DNA of 64,000 nucleotides from JANOYY01 sp043720395. GTDB taxonomy: Bacteria > Actinomycetota > Acidimicrobiia > Acidimicrobiales > JANYDT01. This document shows, piece after piece, positions 53,601 to 60,777 of this stretch (within the stretch, counting starts at the first letter, position 1; every line of letters begins with the position of its first letter). The position numbers and the translations under genes are program-made. The notes beneath the pieces are model-generated. The model searched no databases. It worked only from the letters and a program-made list of their open reading frames with translations, and was not told the origin of the DNA. Location of the stretch: positions 51,778-115,777 of the forward strand of contig JAYSSR010000040.1 of assembly GCA_043720395.1 (NCBI GenBank), in the 5' to 3' direction.

Positions 53601-54928
53601 CGGCGTGTTCAGCAGCGCGAGACCACTCGCCCGATCACCTCCAGCTCCACGTGATCGACTTCGGTGTCGGAGCGTTGCTGCCCTTACGCGGCCTTCCCCA
53701 TGCCGGCGACATTCTCGGCCTGGCTGATCGGGAACGACTTCGACGCTGCGCTCGCTGGCTCGACGGCGAGCTTTCGGTTCGTCGTGCGGCACTGGTCACG
53801 GCTGAGCTGTCACGTTGGTCCGACCTTGTCGGGCCGGACACACCGCCGCGAGTCCTGATCGTGATCGATCAGTATCAAGCACTGCGCTCGGAACTCGACT
53901 CACCCGACGGGCATGCGACCTTGGAGACGTTGCACCGCGTCATCGCAGACGGAACCGCGGTGGGCTTGCACGTCGCCGTGGGCGTTGATCGTCTCCAGGC
54001 CGTACCCGCAGCGGTCCTCGGCGCGTTCGTGCAGCGCCTCGTGCTTGGTGCGCGGGAACGCTTCGAGGTGGCCATGGCCGGCGCGAAGGTCGATGAACTC
54101 CCGCCGCCAATTCCGGGACGTGGGATCGACATCCCCGAGGCTCGGGAGGTTCAGATATTCCAGGTCGAAGGGTTGGTCGAAGTGGTCGCTCACCTGCATG
54201 AGACGTGGGGGGCACCGTCCGTCGCTGCCCATCGATCACCCGTGCTTCCCACTGCGGTGGCCCGTGCCGACCTGGGCATGAGCGGTGTGGCTTTGCCCGT
54301 GGGTCTCGGAGATCGCGACGTGGGCACTGTCGGCTTCGATCTCGTGAGTGGCGAAGGTCTGATGGTGGTCGGCCCGGGACGTTCCGGCCGCAGTTCGACG
54401 CTCGCGCTCCTGGCCAGACAGGTTCGGTCGGCGGACCCAGAACGGGCTCTGATGTTCGTCACACCACGGACTTCGACGCCGATGGAGCGGGCGCGAGAAA
54501 TGCTCGGCGATGCTGTGGCAGTGGTGGCGTCGGATGCAGCCGCCGTTGCAGATGCAGCGCGTGCGGTTCTCGATCTCGGTCACCGCGTCGCGCTCTTCAT
54601 CGACGACGCCGAGCACCTGGACGACCCGACGCGGGCTTTGGAGCGACTCCTCCTCGCACGTCCTCCGGGCCTGTGGGTCTGCGCTGCCGGTCGAGTCGAT
54701 GCGCTGCGCAGCGCCTACGGACATTGGACCATGCCGATCAGACGGACTCGAACGGGTATTGCGTTACGCCCGAATCTCGACACGGACGGAGACGTGTTTG
54801 CCACCCCGCTCCCACGTCGCGGCGGGCCGTTCCCACCCGGCCGCGGGTGCCTCATCCGCGATGGCGACGTCGAGGTTGTGCAGCTCGCACTGTGGAACGA
54901 GGTCGCACGAGAGTTAGGGTCGCTCTGA
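50639..54928 (+). CDS. EssC/EccC-like FHA and triple FtsK/SpoIIIE ATPase
   Basis: 1429 residues. Order: an N-terminal beta-rich domain (1-90), an FHA domain (about 92-190; FGREQ, SVRHAAFHV, DLASTNGTT), one or two membrane helices (about 239-278) and three FtsK/SpoIIIE-type modules. Module 1 is intact: Walker A GTTGSGKSE with Lys641, Walker B VVVIDE (Asp739, Glu740), then ATQRPSG. Module 2 has GPVGSGVTS with Val981 and module 3 GPGRSGRSS with Arg1251 where Lys is expected. FHA plus TM plus three ATPases is the layout of the type VII secretion motor EssC. No WXG100 substrate or other ESX gene is in the window, so the cargo is unknown. A RADDM repeat (866-880) lies between modules 1 and 2. Confidence 0.85.
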   Translation: MEKSKAPSDADDGIHVAVDVGSLRRTAVVRPGRDVTWADVLSALRPGAVDDLSVDGVPVRCGWPVVALQRGSLLTLGVAKTRLLPKCPDSVPLVVRVLTGPLAGSTIGLPAGTTVFGREQLGDPTVSVRHAAFHVIFAPDGEPVVHVADLASTNGTTVEGLPIGQGWHPIEDNASMVVAFGRCLLRAEAATEVTAAPRLLGRDGRIPVQRSPRLNIVERAQPIGVPAAQKAPGLSRLRLSTMFLPLILAAVMVKVTHQLTFALFALLSPLTMLGNHLEDRGKRRSVGRRGAAQSRAELAAFEAETRDSRAVERRRRFDQFPDLARIAETCAIADAALWARQPDHSDSRAVVLGYASQRWQPPLRPEPTGSEPDHIIEAIERTKDLGEVPLVTEIVAGRCIGIHGEREAVRAMARSLLIQAAAHRSPADLAISVAPTAARERWAWTHWLPHRGVGDGEPAGDDRSETTDVRDQLFLLDLLDEPRPVPHRFDAARSRSVIALALTPERLPAGCGVVIHTNGQLAEVIDLTHGVRFSETVALAASAEFADAVARSLAPYADVDLVDDAAMIPIAVPLVGMLGVEGVTRDNSSSAAMPVQGRWEAARGQTGLAVPVGRDENGLVVVDLVADGPHALVAGTTGSGKSELLRSWLVALAATYSPDELNFVLIDYKGGSAFAACASLPHTAGLVTDLDGHLAARALRCLDAEIVRRERILRDAEVMDLPALVVAGGHLPRLVVVIDEFATLAAEVPGFVDALVGVAQRGRSLGLHLVLATQRPSGAVSENIRANTNMRISLRVQSSADSVDVIGDPAAARLPRRVPGRALIRLGPGELTTFQAAYCGGSATAAVALPAASWTDEDHLCTDNQRADDMRADDMRADDMRAEFTNGATAAMPRDDDLTSLVSAICAAAIDAGTTPPHRPWPDPLPPAIALPPTRSEPAETLGLSVEIGVADLPDQQRWESLIWQLDRGPLLVTGPVGSGVTSTLTAAACSAARDHSPDHLQLHVIDFGVGALLPLRGLPHAGDILGLADRERLRRCARWLDGELSVRRAALVTAELSRWSDLVGPDTPPRVLIVIDQYQALRSELDSPDGHATLETLHRVIADGTAVGLHVAVGVDRLQAVPAAVLGAFVQRLVLGARERFEVAMAGAKVDELPPPIPGRGIDIPEAREVQIFQVEGLVEVVAHLHETWGAPSVAAHRSPVLPTAVARADLGMSGVALPVGLGDRDVGTVGFDLVSGEGLMVVGPGRSGRSSTLALLARQVRSADPERALMFVTPRTSTPMERAREMLGDAVAVVASDAAAVADAARAVLDLGHRVALFIDDAEHLDDPTRALERLLLARPPGLWVCAAGRVDALRSAYGHWTMPIRRTRTGIALRPNLDTDGDVFATPLPRRGGPFPPGRGCLIRDGDVEVVQLALWNEVARELGSL
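53234..53278 (+). repeat. 15-bp tandem repeat inside the FHA/FtsK gene
   Basis: CGTGCTGATGATATG occurs three times exactly and in frame (53234-53248, 53249-53263, 53264-53278). A decayed fourth unit follows. It encodes RADDM three times in the linker between ATPase modules 1 and 2. Confidence 0.95.
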
Positions 54929-54945
54929 AACGAGGAAGGGACGAC

Positions 54946-55833
54946 ATGGGCAGGTTGGATGGACGAGTAGCGATCGTGACCGGCGCGAGCCGAGGGCTGG
55001 GCCGAGCGATGGCACTGGGTCTCGCGGCCGAAGGAGCGTCCGTTGCCGTGGTCGCACGGACGGAACAGGTGTGGGACGAGCGACTGCCCGGAACGATTGG
55101 TCAGACCGTCACCGATATCGAGGCGGCGGGCGGTCGAGCGGTTGCGATTCGCGCCGATCTCCTCCAGCCGGAAGATCACGTCCGATTGGTCAACGAGGCG
55201 CGAGCCGCCCTCGGCCCGATCACGATCCTTGTCAACAACGCGGCGTTCACGGCACCAGGGCGTCCGCCGAAACCCGGAGCGACTCCAGTAGCGGCGCGCA
55301 AAAAGGTCGCCGCCGAAACCGGTCCGGCAACCGCGAAGGCAGAGTGGCCGAACTTCGCCACGACGCCGCTCGGAGCGTTTCGTCGCCACTTCGAGATCGG
55401 CGTCTTTGCGGTTTACGAGCTGATGCAGCTCGTGGTTCCGGACATGGCAGCGGCGGGTGGTGGAGCGATCGTGAACGTGACCTCGGGAGCGTCGAGGATG
55501 CCAGGCGACGGTCCGTATCCTGACCGGTCCAGCGGGATGCTTCCGGGCTACGGCGGATCGAAGGCGGCGCTCGAACACCTCACCCAGTGTGCCGCGTTCG
55601 ACCTCGCGGGGATGAACATTGCCGTGAACTCCCTGTCTCCGTCCAAGGCGATCCTGACGCCAGGCGTTGCCTTCTACGCACGGGAGTTCGATGATCTCGG
55701 TTCGGAGACCGATTTCGCCGAGGCCGCCGTGCGCCTGTGTCTGGTCGACCCGACCACTGTCACCGGCCGCACGATCGGGCACCTCGACGTCCTCGACGGA
55801 ACCTACCGCGCGTACGGTCATAACCCCAGGTGA
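54946..55833 (+). CDS. SDR-family NAD(P)-dependent oxidoreductase
   Basis: 295-residue short-chain dehydrogenase. The cofactor motif is VAIVTGASRGLGRAMALGLA; structural NNAA is in ILVNNAAFT. The catalytic Ser is in VNVTSGAS, and Tyr-x3-Lys in GYGGSKAALEHL. Between NNAA and the catalytic region there is an extra basic, Pro/Ala-rich segment of about 30 residues (PGATPVAARKKVAAETG), longer than in typical SDRs. Substrate unknown. ATG 54946 has an AGGAAGG site upstream, 17 bp after the ATPase gene. Confidence 0.88.
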   Translation: MGRLDGRVAIVTGASRGLGRAMALGLAAEGASVAVVARTEQVWDERLPGTIGQTVTDIEAAGGRAVAIRADLLQPEDHVRLVNEARAALGPITILVNNAAFTAPGRPPKPGATPVAARKKVAAETGPATAKAEWPNFATTPLGAFRRHFEIGVFAVYELMQLVVPDMAAAGGGAIVNVTSGASRMPGDGPYPDRSSGMLPGYGGSKAALEHLTQCAAFDLAGMNIAVNSLSPSKAILTPGVAFYAREFDDLGSETDFAEAAVRLCLVDPTTVTGRTIGHLDVLDGTYRAYGHNPR

Positions 55834-55841
55834 GGTACCCG

Positions 55842-55847
55842 TAGCTT
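55842..55847 (+). promoter_or_regulatory. -10 element of disA, leaderless arrangement
   Basis: TAGCTT ends 6 nt before the ATG at 55854. No ribosome binding site. Confidence 0.45.
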
Positions 55848-55853
55848 GGTGCG

Positions 55854-56927
55854 ATGGTCGTGCGCCCCAACACCCCGCTGGTTCAGGCGCTCAAGATGGT
55901 CGCCCCCGGTTCGACGCTGCGCGACGGTCTCGACCGCATCCTCCAGGCCAAGATGGGTGCGCTCATCGTGGTCGGCGATGGACCGGACGTCTTGGCGGTC
56001 TGCTCGGGCGGGTTTCTTCTCGACGCCGAATACTCGCCGCAGCGTTTGAGCGAGCTGGCCAAGATGGACGGCGCGATCATCCTCGCGTCCGACGCAAGCC
56101 GAATCGCTCGGGCGAACGTGCACCTGCTGCCCGATCCGGGCGTACCGACCACGGAGACCGGGACGCGTCATCGCACCGCAGAACGCGTCGCACGTTCGAT
56201 CGACGTGCCGGTGATCTCGGTGTCGGAAGAGATGTCGATCATCGCCGTTTACCGGCAGGCCGACAAGGTCCAGCTCCAAGGCATCGGCGAGGCGCTCGAT
56301 CGTGCCGGTCAGGCGATTCAGACGCTGGAGCGGTATCGGTCGCGACTCGACCAGGTCCTCGCACTGCTCTCGCTCCACGAGATCGACGGCACCGTGACCG
56401 TACGTGACGTCGCCGTTGCTTACCAGCGCTTGGAAATGGTGCACCGGGTGAGCGAGGAACTCGGCGGCCAGCTGGTGTCACTGGGTGACGAAGGCCGTCA
56501 CGTCGAACTGCAACTCGACGAATTGCTCGCCGGGCTCGACCGCGAACGGACCCTCCTCTGTCGCGACTATGCGATCGACCCGGACGTTTCTGCTCGGTCG
56601 CTCGCGAAGCTCGACTCCCACGAGTTGCTCGATCTTGGCCAGGTCGGTCGTGTGCTCGGTCTCGCCGACCCATCCGGCACTGGCTCGGGCGCAGCGGGTT
56701 CGAGGTTGGTGCCGAAGGGCTACCGCTTGCTCTCGCGAGTCCCACGCCTCTCCGATCCGGTGATCGCCCACGTTGCGACGCACTTCGCCGGGATACCCGA
56801 TCTGCTGATGGCTACCGTCGCGGCGCTGACTCGCGTGGACGGCGTCGGCGAGGTTCGAGCCAGGGCAATCCGCGACGGTCTCAGCAGGGCGTCGGAAACG
56901 ATCCTCAGCGAGGCTCGCGGCCGCTAA
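55854..56927 (+). CDS. disA: diadenylate cyclase DisA
   Basis: Makes c-di-AMP from two ATP while scanning DNA for branched structures; octameric. The DAC domain (about 1-140) has the catalytic DGA motif at 72-74 (AKMDGAIIL) and GTRHRTAERV from 103. The middle is helical, and the C-terminal helix-hairpin-helix DNA-binding part is seen in ALTRVDGVGEVRARAIRDGL. Length 357, as in the family. The usual partner radA is not adjacent here. It converges on the Crp gene. Confidence 0.95.
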   Translation: MVVRPNTPLVQALKMVAPGSTLRDGLDRILQAKMGALIVVGDGPDVLAVCSGGFLLDAEYSPQRLSELAKMDGAIILASDASRIARANVHLLPDPGVPTTETGTRHRTAERVARSIDVPVISVSEEMSIIAVYRQADKVQLQGIGEALDRAGQAIQTLERYRSRLDQVLALLSLHEIDGTVTVRDVAVAYQRLEMVHRVSEELGGQLVSLGDEGRHVELQLDELLAGLDRERTLLCRDYAIDPDVSARSLAKLDSHELLDLGQVGRVLGLADPSGTGSGAAGSRLVPKGYRLLSRVPRLSDPVIAHVATHFAGIPDLLMATVAALTRVDGVGEVRARAIRDGLSRASETILSEARGR

Positions 56928-56933
56928 AACGTG

Positions 56934-57593
56934 TCAGGTCGAGCGGTTGGCGAGACGCTTGCGGTCAACGATGCGGTAGGTACGATCGCGCTGCTCAAGC
57001 CAGCCGAGGCGGATGAACGCAGCGATCGCCTTGTTGACGCGCTCACGAGAGGCACCGATCATCGAGGCCAATTCTTCCTGGGTGATCGGAAGGCTGAACT
57101 CGTCGGAGGTGCCCGCGATCTCCAGGAGACGTTTCGCGGTGCGTCCGGTCACGTCGAGGAAGACCGAGTCGGCGATCGCTTCGTTGGCGGAACGGAGGCG
57201 ATCCATGAGCAGCGTGATGACGCTCCACAGGGCCTTCGCGTGCGTCTCGAAATGCGCGCGAACGGGTTCGAACGGAACCCGGACGACCTCGCTCGACTCC
57301 AGCGCGCGGGCTCCAGCGGAGCGTCCCTTGCCGTCAAACATCGCCATCTCGCCGAACAGATCGCCCGGGTCCATGAGGTCGAGCACGGACTCGCGGCCGT
57401 CGACCGAGCGGTTCCCGATTGCAATGCGCCCGGACACCGTGATGTACAGCGCGTCGGCCGGATCCGTCTCGGCGAACACCATGTCGCCACGCTGGTACGA
57501 CTGACGCGTCGCTCTAGAGGCGACCTCCACGAGCGCTTCGTCGGTAAAGCCGGAGAAGAATGGGATGCTTCGAAGGAACTCCGCGGTGACCAC
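56934..57593 (-). CDS. Crp/FNR-family transcriptional regulator
   Basis: 219 residues. The cyclic-nucleotide-binding domain (about 1-125) contains the phosphate-binding cassette region DLFGEMAMFDGKGRSAGARAL, with Glu and Arg in positions compatible with cAMP-type binding. The C-terminal HTH_Crp domain reads PITQEELASMIGASRERVNKAIAAF. No FNR-type cysteines are present. The layout matches mycobacterial Crp (Rv3676-like) proteins. GTG 57593 is chosen where the conserved domain begins; no good ribosome site. Divergent from carD. Confidence 0.88.
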   Translation of the reverse strand: MVTAEFLRSIPFFSGFTDEALVEVASRATRQSYQRGDMVFAETDPADALYITVSGRIAIGNRSVDGRESVLDLMDPGDLFGEMAMFDGKGRSAGARALESSEVVRVPFEPVRAHFETHAKALWSVITLLMDRLRSANEAIADSVFLDVTGRTAKRLLEIAGTSDEFSLPITQEELASMIGASRERVNKAIAAFIRLGWLEQRDRTYRIVDRKRLANRST

Positions 57594-57703
57594 GGCGGTG
57601 AGCCTATGCGCCTGTGACGTCCGTCGCTCGTCAGGGTCTCGGGCTGCCCTGGAACGGTTGCAAACAAAAGAAACCCGACGAAAACCGAGCCCGGCCAGGC
57701 GTT

Positions 57704-57712
57704 TGCTACAAT
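57704..57712 (+). promoter_or_regulatory. extended -10 promoter of carD
   Basis: TGCTACAAT is an extended -10 (TGn-TACAAT), 52 bp before the carD ATG. An AGGAG ribosome site precedes the ATG, so carD has a normal leader, unlike several neighbours. No good -35 is needed with an extended -10. Confidence 0.55.
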
Positions 57713-57764
57713 CGTAGGTCGCAATTTCCGATTCAGTTTGGGTCGGTCGCTTCTGAGGAGCCTC

Positions 57765-58244
57765 ATGCCGTTCGACGTCGGTGACAAGGTCGTGTACCCC
57801 CATCATGGGGCCGCGATCATCGAGAAGCGTGAGATGAAGAAGTTCAACGACGAGGAGAAGGAATACTTCGTCCTTCGCCTCGCGTTCGGCGACCTGAAGC
57901 TGATGGTTCCGATCGAAAATGCCGACGCGGTTGGCCTTCGTGAGGTCATCAACGACGAAGAGGTCGAGGAGGTGTTCGCCGTTCTTCGCAAGAAGGAGGC
58001 GCGGATGCCAACGAACTGGTCGCGTCGGTTCAAGAACCACGTCGAGAAGCTGAAGTCGGGCGATATCTACCAAGTTGCCGAGGTCGTGCGGAACCTGTCG
58101 ATTCGCGACAAAGACAAGGGTCTTTCCGCCGGCGAGAAGCGCATGCTCGTCAAAGCACGGCAGATTCTCGTGAGCGAGCTGACGTTCGCGCTGAACGTCG
58201 ACGAAGAATCGGCGGAGAAGAAGCTCTCCGAAGCGCTTGTCTGA
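57765..58244 (+). CDS. carD: CarD-family RNA polymerase-binding regulator
   Basis: 159 residues. The N-terminal RNA polymerase interaction domain (MPFDVGDKVVYPHHGAAIIEKR, a Tudor-like fold) binds the beta subunit. The helical C-terminal part binds the upstream edge of the promoter bubble, with the wedge tryptophan in PTNWSRRFKNHVEKL. In mycobacteria it stabilises open complexes, notably at rRNA promoters, and is essential. ATG 57765 has GAGGAG upstream. ispD begins 21 bp after the stop, the usual actinobacterial neighbour. Confidence 0.95.
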   Translation: MPFDVGDKVVYPHHGAAIIEKREMKKFNDEEKEYFVLRLAFGDLKLMVPIENADAVGLREVINDEEVEEVFAVLRKKEARMPTNWSRRFKNHVEKLKSGDIYQVAEVVRNLSIRDKDKGLSAGEKRMLVKARQILVSELTFALNVDEESAEKKLSEALV

Positions 58245-58265
58245 TCGTCAGCGGGCTCGACGCTG

Positions 58266-58985
58266 ATGACCGATCACCGCTGGCAGGAACGTCCCGGCGC
58301 TGACTCAAGCGCGCACGACAACGAGCGGGTCTGGGCGATCGTCGTCGCTAGTGGAAGTGGGACCCGCTTCGGCGGTCCGAAAACGCTTGAGATTCTCGGC
58401 GGGCAGCGAGTGCTCGACTGGAGTCTTCGTGCCGCTCGGGCGTACGCGAATGGACTGGTGCTGGTCGTCCCGGCCGAACGTATGCGCGCTGAGTATGGGC
58501 GCGCCGAGCATGTTGTCGAAGGCGGTGCCACGCGTGCCGACTCGGTGCGCTGCGGACTCGCCGTGCTTCCCGCCGACGCCGACATTGTGGTTGTGCACGA
58601 TGCAGCCCGCCCCCTTGCCACGCCCGCGTTGTTCCAACGCGTCATCGATGCCGTTCGCTCGGGTGCCGATGCCGCGATCCCGGGTCTTCCCGTCGTCGAC
58701 ACGATCAAACGTGTATCTGGCAGCACCGTGCTGGCCACGCTCGATCGCGCCGACCTCGTTGCGGTACAAACCCCCCAGGCGTTTCGAACCTCGATACTTC
58801 GGGCGGCGCACGTGAGCGGTTCTGACGCGACCGACGACGCTGGGCTTGTCGAAGCAGCTGGTGGAACCGTTGTGGTCGTCCATGGCGAGGAGCGCAACCG
58901 CAAGCTGACGACCCCGGAAGACCTCGCCGTGTTGTCCGCACTCGCTGCGATGCCGCCGCTCCCGCAGGATGACGAACGTGTCTGA
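58266..58985 (+). CDS. ispD: 2-C-methyl-D-erythritol 4-phosphate cytidylyltransferase
   Basis: Third step of the MEP isoprenoid pathway: CTP + MEP to CDP-ME. The CTP loop is VVASGSGTRFGGPKTL; VVVHDAARPL, VDTIKR and LVAVQTPQAFR are conserved. Length 239; the first 20 residues are a variable extension. The end overlaps the ispF start by 17 bp. Confidence 0.94.
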   Translation: MTDHRWQERPGADSSAHDNERVWAIVVASGSGTRFGGPKTLEILGGQRVLDWSLRAARAYANGLVLVVPAERMRAEYGRAEHVVEGGATRADSVRCGLAVLPADADIVVVHDAARPLATPALFQRVIDAVRSGADAAIPGLPVVDTIKRVSGSTVLATLDRADLVAVQTPQAFRTSILRAAHVSGSDATDDAGLVEAAGGTVVVVHGEERNRKLTTPEDLAVLSALAAMPPLPQDDERV

Positions 58986-59562
58986 CACAGCTCAGATTGT
59001 CAGGCCAGAGCCGCAGGTTGAAACCCCGCAGGTTGTCTGGCCGGAGCTTCGCGTCGGTCAAGGTTTCGACGTTCACCCCTTTTCCCACGATCCGTCTCGG
59101 TCGCTCGTGTTGGGGGGCGTCGTGTTCGAGGGGACGCAGGGCCTCCTTGGACATTCGGACGCCGACGCGGTGGCCCACGCGATCACGGACGCTCTCCTCG
59201 GTGCCGCCGGACTCGGTGACATCGGCGAGCACTTTTCCGACGCCGACCCACAGTGGAAGGGTGCCGACAGCATGGGCTTGCTCGACGCCACCGTCGACCT
59301 GGTTCGGGCCGAAGGCTGGAACGTCGCGAACGTTGACTGCACGGTCGTGCTGGAGGCACCGAAGCTTGCACCGCATCGAGCCGCCATGGCGCAGCGCCTG
59401 ACGTCGGTGGTCGGAGCGCCGGTCAGCGTCAAGGCGAAGCGTGCAGAAGGTCTTGGGGCGATCGGTCGCCGGGAGGGGATCGCATGTTTCGCCGTGGCGC
59501 TCCTTGTACGGACCTCGCCCGGTGCCCATGAACCGATGAACGATGAGAAGGTGAACGCATGA
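58969..59562 (+). CDS. ispF: 2-C-methyl-D-erythritol 2,4-cyclodiphosphate synthase
   Basis: Cyclises CDP-ME 2-phosphate to MEcPP. Metal ligands Asp and His are in RVGQGFDVHPF and LLGHSDADAVAHAI. DIGEHFSDADP and RAEGLGAIGRREGIACFA complete the family pattern. Length 197, with about 27 extra N-terminal and some C-terminal residues. The ATG at 58969 lies within ispD; GTG 58978 is an alternative. The stop overlaps rlmB as ATGA. Confidence 0.94.
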   Translation: MTNVSDTAQIVRPEPQVETPQVVWPELRVGQGFDVHPFSHDPSRSLVLGGVVFEGTQGLLGHSDADAVAHAITDALLGAAGLGDIGEHFSDADPQWKGADSMGLLDATVDLVRAEGWNVANVDCTVVLEAPKLAPHRAAMAQRLTSVVGAPVSVKAKRAEGLGAIGRREGIACFAVALLVRTSPGAHEPMNDEKVNA

Positions 59563-60581
59563 ACCGACCTGGTGGACGTGGTGGAGCGGCCGGACGCGGC
59601 AAAGCCCCGCGAGGCAACAGCGGAGGGGCGCAGCGGGCAAGCGCGCCGCGCGGGAAGGGTCAGGCGGCGACCGGTGGCGGCGGTAGCGGCCGCGGAACGT
59701 CGCGTCCGAACGCGGGTGCCCCGAGTGCCCGACTATCCGGTCGAGGTGGCAACGGTGCGCAGCGATCCGGTGGAGGGCGTCGACCGGGCCGACCCGGGAC
59801 GCGTCCCGAGCCCATGTTGCCTCGCGAGGAACGTGGGCTGGGCGGCGACCTTGTCGAAGGACGCCAAGCCGTGCGCGAGTTACTCCTCGCAGGTCGTCGC
59901 AAAGTCCGCGACGTGTGGATGGCGGAAGGTACCGACGACGCTCCGATCCTTGCCGAGATCGAGGAACTCGCGGCAGGCGCGCGTATCGCAATCCACCGCG
60001 TGAGTCGTGACCAATTGTTCGCGGCCGCTCGCACCGAATCACCACAGGGTGTGCTCGCCCACGCGGCCCCGCTGCAGGAGTTCGAGTTCGACGATCTGCT
60101 CAGCACCCGCAACGCACGCGTCCCGTTCCTCCTCGCGGTCGACGCGGTGACCGATCCGCAGAATTTGGGTGCCCTTCTCCGCAGTGCCGACGGGGCCGGA
60201 ATCACGGGCGTCGTGCTGCCACGCCATCGCACCGTTCACGTCACCCCGACCGTCACGAAGACGGCTGCCGGGGCGATCGAGCGGATGCCGATGGCACTGG
60301 TCGGCGGACTCCCTTCGGCGCTGCTTCGGGCCAAGGAGCGATCGGGAGCGTGGATCATCGGTCTTGCCGCCGAAGGTGAGCGCACGGTCTACGACCTTGC
60401 GTCGCTCGCCACCGAGCCGGTCATCGTTGTGATCGGCGCAGAAGGTTCGGGTCTCTCGCGTCTGGTTCGCGAACGCTGCGACGAACTCGTGAGCATTCCA
60501 CTCCGCGGTTCGCTCTCATCGCTGAACGCGTCGGTCGCCGGTGCCGTTGCGATGTTCGAACTCGGCCGCAATCGCGTTTGA
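59559..60581 (+). CDS. rlmB: 23S rRNA 2'-O-methyltransferase, RlmB/TrmH family
   Basis: SpoU-type SAM methyltransferase of 340 residues. The substrate-binding N-domain starts LVEGRQAVRELLLAG (near residue 98). The knotted catalytic domain has AVTDPQNLGALLRSADG (motif 1), IGAEGSGLSRLVRERCD (motif 2) and SIPLRGSLSSLNASVAGAVA (motif 3). The first 85 residues are a Gly/Arg/Ala-rich low-complexity extension, probably an RNA-binding tail. It ends the carD-ispD-ispF-rlmB row; a tRNA gene follows 42 bp later. Confidence 0.92.
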   Translation: MNRPGGRGGAAGRGKAPRGNSGGAQRASAPRGKGQAATGGGGSGRGTSRPNAGAPSARLSGRGGNGAQRSGGGRRPGRPGTRPEPMLPREERGLGGDLVEGRQAVRELLLAGRRKVRDVWMAEGTDDAPILAEIEELAAGARIAIHRVSRDQLFAAARTESPQGVLAHAAPLQEFEFDDLLSTRNARVPFLLAVDAVTDPQNLGALLRSADGAGITGVVLPRHRTVHVTPTVTKTAAGAIERMPMALVGGLPSALLRAKERSGAWIIGLAAEGERTVYDLASLATEPVIVVIGAEGSGLSRLVRERCDELVSIPLRGSLSSLNASVAGAVAMFELGRNRV

Positions 60582-60608
60582 CCCCACTACGATTGTCGCC
60601 GATTCCGG

Positions 60609-60696
60609 GCAGTGTTCGGTCTCGCCGGGTTAGCTCAGTGGTAGAGCAGCTGTCTTGTAAACAGCAGGTCGTCAGTTCAACTCTGACACTCGGCTC
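60609..60696 (+). repeat. direct repeat, left copy (contains tRNA-Thr)
   Basis: An 88-bp sequence repeated at 62677-62764 with 3 mismatches; the last 69 bp are identical. It covers 15 bp before the tRNA and the whole tRNA gene. The copies are 2068 bp apart. Confidence 0.95.
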
Positions 60697-60698
60697 CA
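60624..60698 (+). tRNA. tRNA-Thr (anticodon TGT)
   Basis: Full cloverleaf. Acceptor GCCGGGT pairs with ACTCGGC (60688-60694), with one G-T pair. The anticodon stem is GCTGT/ACAGC with loop CTTGTAA, anticodon TGT (Thr, ACA codons and wobble). The T arm is GTCAG-TTCAACT-CTGAC. CCA is encoded at 60696-60698. Confidence 0.96.
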
Positions 60699-60777
60699 TA
60701 TTCGGTGGCTGGCGGCTAACGGGTCTTGTGGCTCAGGTCGCCGAACCGCGAGAAAAGCTGTCTGGACATGTCACGCG

